A model generated the notes under the pieces. It was given only the letters and a program-made list of their open reading frames with translations, was not told where the DNA came from and did not search any database. Both the position numbers and the translations under genes were made by a program. A stretch of 64,000 nt of DNA from the NCBI GenBank assembly GCA_022841745.1, contig JALHQW010000016.1:1-64000 (forward strand), read 5' to 3'. Below, one piece after another: positions 51,928 through 60,654 of this stretch (position 1 is the stretch's first letter; each line of letters starts with the position of its first letter). This DNA is from Saprospiraceae bacterium (lineage in GTDB: Bacteria; Bacteroidota; Bacteroidia; Chitinophagales; Saprospiraceae).

Positions 51928-54900
51928 TTACAGACCTGTTGGGTCGAATTGGCGGGTCACGCCAAACCATTTCAAAGTGCGTTCGCCAAGCTCGCCAGCG
52001 TCAACATGTACGAGATAAACCCCTGCCGAAATCGGAATGCCCTTGCTGTTCTTCAAGTCCCATTCGATATCCGGTATGATCTGGGTGTTCTTCACACCGT
52101 CGCCATTGGGTTGCCCGGGCAATTCGTCCCGGTCGTATTGACGGATGAACTTGCCATCCAAGGTGTAAATCGTGACCTTGCACTTTGCGGGCAGGTTCGT
52201 GATTTTCACGGTGTTGGACAAGCGGCTGTCTTCGTAGTCGGAGAAGGCATAGTATGGGTTTGGCACCATGTTGATCATGTCAAGTGCCTCGTTGATGCCC
52301 ACATTGTCCAACTGGGAGGCTTGCTTGCCTGCCACACTAAAGCGATAGGTCGGGTAGCCATTGAATTCGTTGGTGCCAACTGCCACCTCGTAAGGATTGT
52401 CCACCCTCAGCTTGATGGTGACGTCGTTTGGAATCAAGCCATCAGCATATGACTTCAACGTCTGTCCGGAAGCGAGCATTGGCATACCTGCCCAAGTGAT
52501 GCGCTTGAGTGCGTTCACTTTTTTGAGGTCGCTCTCATCTGGGTGCAACCTGCTGGCCAAATACTTGCACTGGCCATCCTCTGGGTCGTTGTAGTCTTCG
52601 TTGGTAACATAAACCGTGTGCTGACCACCCGCATAGAATACCAACGGTGAGTTGAACACGTTGAAGTCAGAACCAGGGTTGCTCGGGAAGAACAACTGGG
52701 ATGATGGGTTGAACATCATGTCAGCACCGTTAGGGCCTGCACCGTTGTCATAATTGCCCAAGTAACCAGTTTCAGCAGAGTAGGCAGAGTTTTCGCCGAA
52801 GAAGATATTGAGGCGTTTTCCCGTTTCCACGTCAATGGCATAGCCAGGGAACCATCCAAAGCCGATGTCATTGCCATCTGGGTCAGGCAAGCCATCACCG
52901 TTGCCATCCTCCTTACCTACCGAAGGCGAATTCCGCAGGTCGAAGCTGAGGATTGGATCGGCAGTGGTTGCACCTGCTGCAAGCAGCGGAGAACCATCTT
53001 CCCGTTGGCCAAAGCTGGCATAGTCAGGGTTGAACATTTCAACGATGATACAACGGCTCCACTTGCTCTTGTCGCTCGTGAATACGATGTCCACGTTGTT
53101 GAGTTCTTGCAGGGCATCTTCTTTAATCGCCAAAGAGTTCTGTGCGCTTCTCCACGCTGGAGTAAGGTAGAATGGATAGGGATCTTGCCCGTCTAACCTT
53201 GGCCTATATTGCAGCAATTGGTAAGGAACAAAACTGCCTTCTCCCATTGAGCCGAGCGTCTCCTCATGGTTGCATGCCCAGGCTGGGTCATTTCTAATAT
53301 AATCAAATGCAGAATTGAAGACGGTTGGGAAATTGTCAACCGGAACGATGAAATCATCGGGCAAAAAGCCGAACCACTGAGACTTGTTAAGGTCTGCATA
53401 TTCAATTTCTGCACCTATTGCGCCATCACGCTCGTCGAAGCAAGTGCCTGCGTCTGGTGTTTGACCGAGTGTCACCGTGAATCCGTATTGGCCGAAAATC
53501 TGCTCGTTCAAGATGTCCAATGATTTTTCGGAAATTACTTCCTCACCGGTGTCCAAGTTCTTCAGTTTCCAGTATACTTCATTGTCCAATTTGTTATTAG
53601 ACATGTTTTCGTCGAAGAAAGTAACCTCGAACTCCCCATCCACAACATCCAAGGGGTTGAAGATGCTCACGCCGAGCGGGCCACGACCTTCTTTATAAAC
53701 GATGGTACCGTCAAAGCTACCATCCAGTATCTGGGCCTTGGTTTCGTCGCTCATGTCCAAGAAGTTGCTGCCCGTACCTACACCATCAATTCTTGTGATG
53801 ACGGAGCCATCTCCATAGTTGGCATTCAGATCCCTATCAAGGATTGGGCGTGGGATGACCGTGTATGGGAGACCATCACCATTGGGGCCGATGTTGTTTC
53901 GGCCCGTCAGGAACGTCCTCGGTTGACCAACATTAGTTGTTGGGTCATATTGCGCCCAGTTGTTGGTGGCATACGCCAATGCGGTGAAATAATACTTGCG
54001 GTGGTTCAGCAAACGCCGGTCGCCGGTGGCAAACTGATCCTCTGTGATACTGAAAGTATGGCGGATACCGTTGTCCAATGCCTCGATTTTTACCTCTGGG
54101 TAATAGACGAACTCAGGTTGGGTTGGGTCAAACTCCCTGGAAGGGTTTGCCACGGCAACCCAATTGTAAAGCGTCCTGATGCCATTCTTGACGTCCACCC
54201 AATAGATCAATTTGGCCTTGGTTGGGTCATCGAAATCCGCAGAACCTATGTTCGGGTTGACAACTTGGTAGAGCATGTAGCCCTCGAAATTGTAGGTGGA
54301 GTCAGTGCCAGGCGCTGCGCCAAGGGTAGGCTCCGAATAGCTTTCTTGGTAATTGTTGCTGGCAGGAGCGGGTTTGTTGGTCAATACGGCAATCACCTCC
54401 CTGTCCAATGCAATCCAATCAACGTCTGGTGCGTCTGGGCCATCAATGATGTCGAAGCAACTGTCGAACAAGTCCTGTGCGAGGTCGTCAGCGAACTGGA
54501 GCTTGGTGATGTCAGGGCAAGGGTAGTCCATGTTTGGCACCCATACTGCACCAACGATCAATTCGTTCCTTGCGCCAGGCTGGAGGAGGAACGGGCCTGA
54601 AGCCTGCACCGTACGGCGGTCGTAGTTCGGTAGCCCTTGTGGGAACTCCGGACCAGGGTTGCACATTGACCAACCGTTAGGGTCATCTGGATCATCGGTA
54701 AAAGCGTAATCAATCAGGTTGGTGCTCGTAGCATCATAACCATCGCCTCCAAAGGAGAATGGAGTGCCATCGCGCCAGCTACCAGACAAGTAACGATAGA
54801 ATTCTACGTCCGTGTTTGGGTCTGTGGTGCCAGCAGGAGGACCATTGAAGCCAGAGTTGTTGAAATAAGTAAAGGACGACATGCCCAATTCATTGCCGTT

Positions 54901-56019
54901 TTCGTCCCTTGGGCCACGGAAATAGTCAATGCCAATGATTGGAATTTCCGTTCCATAAGTGGGCACACCTGCGCAAGTAATACCAGGCTGGCCGTCTTCA
55001 GCGTCAATATTGTAGGTATAGGCCAAGCTGCGGTCAATATCGCAACCGACGTAGTCGTCAAGGTAGCAGCCAAGGTCGGCATCAACCCATATTGCGAAAA
55101 AGGTGCTATCAATGTCCTCTTTTGCACGGTTGATGAGCTTGTACCGCTGGAAGGTCATGTCGTTGATTTGGTCATTGGTGGCATAACCAAATGCCTGAAC
55201 CTGCACTTCCATACGGATGGCAGTAGCTTGTGTTTCGCCGTGTACGGCTCCACCACCTTCATCGTTGTAAATCCAGAAAATCATTTCATCGGGGTACTGT
55301 GGAGGTAATTCCTCACAGCCACGAATCTCGATGAATGGGAAATCGCCATCCAACGGATTATAGATAAGGTCATCGTTTTGGTCAAAAAAGCCAGCAAGAC
55401 CCTGCGTTGTGTTGGGGAGCTGGAAGTTGTTCTCGCCAAAGAAAAACTCGTTCCCTTTACCCGGCCAGCTTTTTACGCCAGCTGGGATCATGTCCTCCGT
55501 GTAAGCTGCGCCTCCTGCTTGTGCTTCTGTCCACATGCTGAGGTGTTGCTTGATTTCAGCCCCTGACACCTCAAAGAATCTGTCCCAATTGTCGCAGATG
55601 GCTTTGTCTGTTGTGCCCTCATCAGGGCTAAGCGGGCCAGGCCAAAAATCGCTGTTACCGCCACTATTTCCATACAATTGGCAAGCTGCTTTCAGGTTGC
55701 CGCCTGCATCAAAGCCACCGAGCCAAACAGCACCGGAAAAGATGGAAGATACTTCCACCTGTCCGATGGGAACTTTTGGCACCACGTATTTGCCGTCGGA
55801 GCGGTCCCACCAAACGTCGCCGCCAGTGGTCAGACGGGCACGGACGTTGTTCACGTCCTGGTCAACTTGGGCTTTGGCCGTTACGCAGGCTTCCCTAAAG
55901 CTGACTGTATTCTTGCTGGGCTTCTTGCTTTGCCGACTTGGGTCGTAATAAGCACTTGCCGACGAAGTAAAGACCAATATAGCCACAGCAGTTGCTAAAA
56001 TTGTTTTTAAACTACGCAT
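51928..56019 (-). CDS. Giant exported protein of unknown function
   Basis: A 1363-residue protein with a signal peptide (to about residue 23, SASAYY). Residues about 25-710 are homologous to the 829-residue protein encoded downstream (NNVRARLTTGGDVWWDRS, SDFWPGPLSPDEGTTDKA, YFRGPRDENGNELGMSSF). Then comes a unique region of about 530 residues (about 715-1245), absent from the paralogue. The end (MINMVPNPYYAFSDYEDS, ITNLPAKCKVTIYTLDGKFI, SAGVYLVHVD) is sorting-domain-like with an extra tail GVTRQFDPTGL. It is expected on the surface. The family is not recognised. It is the second gene of the TonB-receptor operon. Confidence 0.9.
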   Translation of the reverse strand: MRSLKTILATAVAILVFTSSASAYYDPSRQSKKPSKNTVSFREACVTAKAQVDQDVNNVRARLTTGGDVWWDRSDGKYVVPKVPIGQVEVSSIFSGAVWLGGFDAGGNLKAACQLYGNSGGNSDFWPGPLSPDEGTTDKAICDNWDRFFEVSGAEIKQHLSMWTEAQAGGAAYTEDMIPAGVKSWPGKGNEFFFGENNFQLPNTTQGLAGFFDQNDDLIYNPLDGDFPFIEIRGCEELPPQYPDEMIFWIYNDEGGGAVHGETQATAIRMEVQVQAFGYATNDQINDMTFQRYKLINRAKEDIDSTFFAIWVDADLGCYLDDYVGCDIDRSLAYTYNIDAEDGQPGITCAGVPTYGTEIPIIGIDYFRGPRDENGNELGMSSFTYFNNSGFNGPPAGTTDPNTDVEFYRYLSGSWRDGTPFSFGGDGYDATSTNLIDYAFTDDPDDPNGWSMCNPGPEFPQGLPNYDRRTVQASGPFLLQPGARNELIVGAVWVPNMDYPCPDITKLQFADDLAQDLFDSCFDIIDGPDAPDVDWIALDREVIAVLTNKPAPASNNYQESYSEPTLGAAPGTDSTYNFEGYMLYQVVNPNIGSADFDDPTKAKLIYWVDVKNGIRTLYNWVAVANPSREFDPTQPEFVYYPEVKIEALDNGIRHTFSITEDQFATGDRRLLNHRKYYFTALAYATNNWAQYDPTTNVGQPRTFLTGRNNIGPNGDGLPYTVIPRPILDRDLNANYGDGSVITRIDGVGTGSNFLDMSDETKAQILDGSFDGTIVYKEGRGPLGVSIFNPLDVVDGEFEVTFFDENMSNNKLDNEVYWKLKNLDTGEEVISEKSLDILNEQIFGQYGFTVTLGQTPDAGTCFDERDGAIGAEIEYADLNKSQWFGFLPDDFIVPVDNFPTVFNSAFDYIRNDPAWACNHEETLGSMGEGSFVPYQLLQYRPRLDGQDPYPFYLTPAWRSAQNSLAIKEDALQELNNVDIVFTSDKSKWSRCIIVEMFNPDYASFGQREDGSPLLAAGATTADPILSFDLRNSPSVGKEDGNGDGLPDPDGNDIGFGWFPGYAIDVETGKRLNIFFGENSAYSAETGYLGNYDNGAGPNGADMMFNPSSQLFFPSNPGSDFNVFNSPLVFYAGGQHTVYVTNEDYNDPEDGQCKYLASRLHPDESDLKKVNALKRITWAGMPMLASGQTLKSYADGLIPNDVTIKLRVDNPYEVAVGTNEFNGYPTYRFSVAGKQASQLDNVGINEALDMINMVPNPYYAFSDYEDSRLSNTVKITNLPAKCKVTIYTLDGKFIRQYDRDELPGQPNGDGVKNTQIIPDIEWDLKNSKGIPISAGVYLVHVDAGELGERTLKWFGVTRQFDPTGL

Positions 56020-56045
56020 GGTTCAAAATTTTGGTTTAGTTGCTC

Positions 56046-56099
56046 AAAGTTGCTTGGTGATCAGATTTGAATTTAGCTGATCCAACACCAAGCAGCTTT
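56046..56099 (-). terminator. Nested hairpin between the TonB-receptor and giant-protein genes
   Basis: AAAGTTGCTTGGTG (56046-56059) pairs with CACCAAGCAGCTTT (56086-56099) with one wobble, and an inner GATCAG/CTGATC pair continues the stem. It lies in the 156-base gap within the operon. It is a candidate attenuator or processing site. Confidence 0.5.
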
Positions 56100-56175
56100 A
56101 ACAACAATTACGAATCATGTAACTATACAGTTGACATTTTCCCAAAAACAGGTGGTGTCATCTGATAATTGTCAA

Positions 56176-59100
56176 TTAGAAATTGAAAATAACACCAAGG
56201 TACGTCCTGCGTGGGAGGCTGAAATTGTCAGGGTTCAGCATCCTCCACTGATAAGAAGCGAGAAAAGCTTCAGCACTTTGGCCCGGGCCTGTAGCGTTGG
56301 CAAGGAACAACTTACCACGGTCGGAATTCAAGAAACCGTCGTCGTCAGCTTCGCCAGAGAACTGGTAAACGCCCTGAATGTTTCGCTTGTCGAGCAGGTT
56401 GGATACCCGCACATAAACGTTCATGCCAATGCTGCGTTTGGAGCCTTCCTTCGAGAAGCTGAACTGCCTGTCAACCTGCAAATTGACCAAGGTGTTCCAA
56501 GGCAGCCTTGCACCGTTGATGGCACCCCTGATACCGGAATCGCCGAATGCTTCAGGCTGCTGTGCTGCAGTGTAAGGGCGGCCAGAAACCGTAATGGCTG
56601 CGACGTTCAGACCAGTGTTGGCAAGAATGTCGATGCCGCCAATGGTCGGGCCGTTGTAGGCAGTACCAGAGCTGTATCGGTAGTCCATGATGGCACTGAT
56701 GCGGTGGCGTTCGTCGTAGTTCATGGGGAACAAGCTGCGCTGGATACCCCTTGAGCCCAAGCCCCTTGAAGAATTGGCGTCTGAACCTGTGCCATCAGCG
56801 AACTGCATGGTATAGGTCAAGTTCATCTGGATATTGCCCGTACGGCGCAGGTCGTAGCTGATGGAAAATGCCTTAACCGTTGCGAAGTCGAGGTTGGCAT
56901 AAGTTTCATAGCTGTTGACAGGAGCTGGCACGTTCAGGTAGTAACGGCTCTGGATCATGTCACGCAGCTCCTTGTAGTAAGCCGAAAGTTTCAGTGCAGA
57001 GTTGGCACCTACCCGCTGCTGAAAGCCTACTTCATAAGTAACGGTGCGCTCTGGCTTCAGGTTGGAGTTGTTCCTAAGTGCGCTGCCATTCTGCTCCCAG
57101 TAGAAATAGGTGCGGGGGCTAACCAAGGAATTTCCCGGAGGACGCTGAACCAACACGTCGTAGTTGGCGAAGAAGTTGGCTTCATCGGAAATAGGGAAAG
57201 AGAACGCCAAGCGGGGCATCCAATTGATTTGCGGCTTGTAGTCCTCGAAGGTGATATCTGGGTCAAACTCCGCACTGGTGATGTCACGCTTCGCCTTATC
57301 GCCTTCTGCATACTTGGGATAAACAATCGTACCACCAAAGATTTCGGTTCCGTCGTTGGCAGGTGCGCCGTTTGCAAAATACCAAGTATCGTTGTTGCGG
57401 TATGCCTTTAGCGAATTGCCACCATCACTGGTCACATATACTTTGTAATCATCACCGATATTACCTGGACGCTCTGCTGTGGGATTGGCAGCATGGAAGT
57501 CACTGGCAGTCATTACATCGTAAAGCGAGTAGGGGTCTTTAAGCACTTTCGTATTGGCGTCGTACCTTTCTACCCGAACACCTACACGGAAGAATACATC
57601 CCTGAACTTGAACTTGTCTTGTAAATAGGCGGCCTGGTAGTTAGGCTCGAATGCAGCAATTGGGAAAGTGCGAATTTCCTTGCCATTCACATTTTCGGTA
57701 GCCGTGAAGAAGTCTTCAAAAGTCACCCCATCAAGCTCGTTGCCAAGGTAGTCGTAGCCCCAATAGTTGATGCGGTTGTCATCGTTCAACTCACGGGCAG
57801 AGAACATGTCAAGGCTGAGTTGGCTTGGGTCCAGGCCGTCAATGTTCACGTACTGGTTGAGCGGAATGCCCAAGCTCTCACGTACACGACGGAAGAACAG
57901 GTTGTCGTTGCTGCCAGAGGTAGTGGCAGGAGCATAAATGGGAACTTGAATTGTGTCAACAACCGTGATATTTGTGACTACGTCCAGTGTCGTATAAATG
58001 CCTGGTCTGTATTCCAAAATCTGAGAAGAATCCAATCCCTGTCCCTCAATATGCTCATTGGCGTGTAGCCTTGCAGTGGTCCAAAGTGCAAAAGGATTGA
58101 TGTCATAGCCACGCTGGCGTGTCTGCTCGTACATGATACCGAACTGGATATTGTGGCGGTTGCTGCCAGAGCCACCAGGTACCAACTCGAAAGAGGTATT
58201 GGCATTGAAAGTATAAAGGTCGTTGTCACGCTTGCGGTTCAGGTTATATACCCGTCCGATATTGTTGTGGTGGTTGGACCAAACGCTGGTAAGTACGTCG
58301 GGTACGAAGCCATTCCTTACGTTGAAGTCAGCAAAATCATTGTATTCCTGACCATCGAAAGGTATATAGGCTGCCAGTACTGGGTTAATGGTTGTGTTGG
58401 AGGTATAGTCAATTAGCGTCCTGGTGTAGTCCACTTGGCCATCGTAAACAATAACGGTGTCAGGGCGGCTAAGATCAACGATAGGCGCAATCGTTGGCCT
58501 CCATTCCATGTTATAGTTGCCGATATAGCCATAGTTGAACAGGTTGTCGCCGTGGCGAGGGTCGGCTTGTGTAACTTTCGATTTCTCGTAGCCGAACTGT
58601 AGCACGTAAACAGCATTTTGGATGACAGAACCTTTTCCTTCTTCCTTGCCGGCGGCTGAATTGGCACCGCCCAACCTGTGGCGGAAGCGGAAGTTACCCC
58701 GTAAGCGCTCGTCGAAGCGGGTCGGGTTGTTGTGCGAGTTGAATACCCGGCCTTCCCGGTTATCGCCAGGTGTGAACTTGTCGTCAATATTGTAATAAGT
58801 CCCGGACAGGGTCACGTCAATGTTCTTGCCGAGGTTGGCGTCTATTTTACCATTGAGGTCAATCGTGGTACGCTCTTCGTTCGGCTTGTACTTTAGCTTG
58901 TCAACGCCGGTGTTATCAATATACTGTGCTTCTGGGAACACGGTGTTGTTGAAAACCCTAATAGGATTGGTCTCCAATTGTTGGCGAACTTCATCCTTGA
59001 TGGCGTAAACCGGGATTGCAGGAGGGTCGTCGTCCTTGTTGAACTGGTACTGGCCGTTGATGCGATAGCCAAGTATTGTCTTTTTGCCTTTTTTGAGAAG

Positions 59101-59871
59101 AGGGCCGCTGAGCTGAAGGCTTGCGAGGTCTTGGTAGTAGGGGTCGGTAAGCCGGGAAGACTCCAACTCGATACCGCCGCCGAACTCCTCGGAAGGGCCT
59201 TTGGTCGTGATGGAAATGATACCACCTGTTACGTCGCCATAACGGGCATCCACACCACCTGTGATGACCGAAAGCTCTTCAATGGCCTGTTTAGGAGGGA
59301 GGTTTCCGCTGACCCGAACACCATCAATGAAATAAGCGGTGGCATCTGTGCGGGAACCCCGTACGTTGATGTCGGCTCCTTCGTCGGCAGAAGCTACACC
59401 TGCCGAAAACGAGGCCAAGCCTTTTACGTCACGGGTGGGCAACTGCTTGATCTGTTCGGAAGACAGGTTGCTTCCTTGCTGTGTGTTGTCCTGTTCAATG
59501 ACGGGGCGTTGGTACTTTACTTCTACCGTGGTTAGCTCGATACCAGGGGAGAGTTGTTGGTCAAGCTTGTTCGCCCTGCCGCTTGAAATGACCATCCCGG
59601 AAACTTTCTGTGGGTTGTAACCTGTCGTGGAGAACTCCACATCGTAAGTGCCCGGGTCAATTTCTGTAATGCTGTAATAGCCGTCGAAGTCCGTCTCGGT
59701 TCCTGTCACCAAAACCCCATTCCGATAGAGGGCAACGGTGGCAATTGCGATTGGCTCGCCGGTATCCGCATCTTTCACCATTCCCTCTAACTTGGTGGAA
59801 GTCTGGGCAGATGCCACAAACCCAGCAAGCAGGAAGGTGAAGGTGAGTAGTAAATAACGTGCCATAAACAT
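56176..59871 (-). CDS. TonB-dependent receptor with N-terminal carboxypeptidase-regulatory-like domain
   Basis: About 1231 residues from the start at 59871 (or 59865), with a signal peptide MFMARYLLLTFTFLLAGFVASAQ. Residues about 25-115 form the CarboxypepD_reg-like domain (LEGMVKDADTGEPIAIATVAL, TGYNPQKVSGMVI). The plug domain (about 130-260) contains LPTRDVKGLASFSAGV, INVRGSRTDATAYFIDGVRV and ITGGVDARYGDVTGGIIS. A large beta-barrel follows and ends in LGVIFNF with a terminal Phe. It should import a large substrate with TonB energy. No SusD gene is adjacent; the partners are exported proteins and a PorV-like protein instead. It is transcribed from the promoter at 59926-59957. Confidence 0.94.
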   Translation of the reverse strand: MFMARYLLLTFTFLLAGFVASAQTSTKLEGMVKDADTGEPIAIATVALYRNGVLVTGTETDFDGYYSITEIDPGTYDVEFSTTGYNPQKVSGMVISSGRANKLDQQLSPGIELTTVEVKYQRPVIEQDNTQQGSNLSSEQIKQLPTRDVKGLASFSAGVASADEGADINVRGSRTDATAYFIDGVRVSGNLPPKQAIEELSVITGGVDARYGDVTGGIISITTKGPSEEFGGGIELESSRLTDPYYQDLASLQLSGPLLKKGKKTILGYRINGQYQFNKDDDPPAIPVYAIKDEVRQQLETNPIRVFNNTVFPEAQYIDNTGVDKLKYKPNEERTTIDLNGKIDANLGKNIDVTLSGTYYNIDDKFTPGDNREGRVFNSHNNPTRFDERLRGNFRFRHRLGGANSAAGKEEGKGSVIQNAVYVLQFGYEKSKVTQADPRHGDNLFNYGYIGNYNMEWRPTIAPIVDLSRPDTVIVYDGQVDYTRTLIDYTSNTTINPVLAAYIPFDGQEYNDFADFNVRNGFVPDVLTSVWSNHHNNIGRVYNLNRKRDNDLYTFNANTSFELVPGGSGSNRHNIQFGIMYEQTRQRGYDINPFALWTTARLHANEHIEGQGLDSSQILEYRPGIYTTLDVVTNITVVDTIQVPIYAPATTSGSNDNLFFRRVRESLGIPLNQYVNIDGLDPSQLSLDMFSARELNDDNRINYWGYDYLGNELDGVTFEDFFTATENVNGKEIRTFPIAAFEPNYQAAYLQDKFKFRDVFFRVGVRVERYDANTKVLKDPYSLYDVMTASDFHAANPTAERPGNIGDDYKVYVTSDGGNSLKAYRNNDTWYFANGAPANDGTEIFGGTIVYPKYAEGDKAKRDITSAEFDPDITFEDYKPQINWMPRLAFSFPISDEANFFANYDVLVQRPPGNSLVSPRTYFYWEQNGSALRNNSNLKPERTVTYEVGFQQRVGANSALKLSAYYKELRDMIQSRYYLNVPAPVNSYETYANLDFATVKAFSISYDLRRTGNIQMNLTYTMQFADGTGSDANSSRGLGSRGIQRSLFPMNYDERHRISAIMDYRYSSGTAYNGPTIGGIDILANTGLNVAAITVSGRPYTAAQQPEAFGDSGIRGAINGARLPWNTLVNLQVDRQFSFSKEGSKRSIGMNVYVRVSNLLDKRNIQGVYQFSGEADDDGFLNSDRGKLFLANATGPGQSAEAFLASYQWRMLNPDNFSLPRRTYLGVIFNF

Positions 59872-59925
59872 GAGTTTTATTTGTAATGAAATTAAAAACG
59901 AAAATCCTTTTTTCAAGAAAGTGCG

Positions 59926-59957
59926 CAAACTTAGTGAAAGATAATTACGCTGCAAAA
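59926..59957 (-). promoter_or_regulatory. Promoter of the TonB-receptor operon
   Basis: On the minus strand TTTTG (59957-59953) is followed after exactly 19 bases by TAAGTTTG (59933-59926), a full match to the Bacteroidota consensus TTTG-N19-TAnnTTTG. It lies about 55 bases upstream of the start. It is the best promoter in the window. Confidence 0.75.
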
Positions 59958-60171
59958 TCAACCTACCAGTCGAAAGCCAAGGGCTATTCATGAGAAGTTT
60001 TTTTCAGCTAAATTCTTTCGTCTCAAGATTACACTCGCTGATGATACAAAAGTAGTTGGCTCCGTTTAGTTCTACATGCCATTTTATGCTAAAAGTCAGG
60101 TTTCAGGTTTGGTGGGAAAATGGTAAATTCCTATGCAATTTGATTATTTTTATTGATTTCGACCAATGTCT

Positions 60172-60188
60172 GCCCGCAGATGGCGGGC
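60172..60188. terminator. Small GC hairpin in the receptor-AraC intergenic region
   Basis: GCCCGC (60172-60177) pairs with GCGGGC (60183-60188) across AGATG and is followed by TTTT on the plus strand. No plus-strand gene precedes it, so its role is unclear. Confidence 0.35.
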
Positions 60189-60309
60189 TTTTAAATCAGT
60201 TTTTTGTGCTTCAAATACATCTGTAAAACTGATAATTATCCCTGCTTATCAGGTAGTTTGAATGGTGGAATTGCAGCCTGACCGACAAAATAGCGAAGCT
60301 GCGGCAAGC

Positions 60310-60337
60310 AAAAAAGCCACTGCAGTTGGCAGCGGCT
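60310..60337 (-). terminator. Minus-strand intrinsic terminator-like hairpin without an upstream gene
   Basis: AGCCACTGC (60315-60323) pairs with GCAGCGGCT (60329-60337) at 8 of 9 positions. Read on the minus strand it is followed by six T (60315-60310). No minus-strand gene is seen between here and 60655, so it may end an unannotated short transcript or insulate the receptor promoter. Confidence 0.45.
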
Positions 60338-60383
60338 CAGAATCTGGACAGGATAAAAATAGAATAGTTGTTCTTCTAGATAA

Positions 60384-60450
60384 AAGGATTGAAGGATTGA
60401 GGGATTAGGTTCCCTACGGCAATGACAAAAAAGGATTGAGGGGTTAAGTT
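60384..60450. repeat. Short AGGATTGA octamer repeats
   Basis: Octamers of the type AGGATTGA occur three times at 60385-60408 and again in 60432-60450. They belong in style to the other short-period arrays but are less regular and not clearly palindromic. Confidence 0.4.
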
Positions 60451-60469
60451 AGTCTTTGAGTTTAGAGGG

Positions 60470-60553
60470 AAAAAAGGACGTGGCACCCTTGTGGTGCCAC
60501 GGTGCTTAAAAACTAAATGGTAATACATGAAACTTAAATACAAAGCAAAGGTA
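60470..60553 (-). other. Possible small RNA unit: -7 box followed by a terminator-like hairpin
   Basis: On the minus strand TACCTTTG (60553-60546) fits the -7 consensus. About 45 bases on, a perfect 9-bp hairpin (CGTGGCACC 60479-60487 with GGTGCCACG 60493-60501) is followed by a run of T (60475-60470 region). A transcript of about 70 bases would result. No -33 element was found and nothing else supports it. The remaining gap (59872-60654) holds promoters and hairpins but no gene. Confidence 0.3.
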
Positions 60554-60620
60554 GTGGCTCCTGAAGCGGGCTTACTACGCAGATTTTAACTATTAATGGT
60601 GCAATTTTAACCCAAAGGGG

Positions 60621-60628
60621 TAGATTTG
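60621..60628 (+). promoter_or_regulatory. -7 box of the AraC-regulator gene
   Basis: TAGATTTG fits TAnnTTTG, 27 bases before the start at 60655. No TTTG lies at the usual upstream spacing. Confidence 0.4.
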
Positions 60629-60654
60629 CGGAGCAACCAGTTAATTTTCAATCA

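Noticed and set aside
53923-54600. 225-residue open frame antisense to the giant exported protein gene
   Set aside because: Shadow frame: the real gene continues without break across the region.
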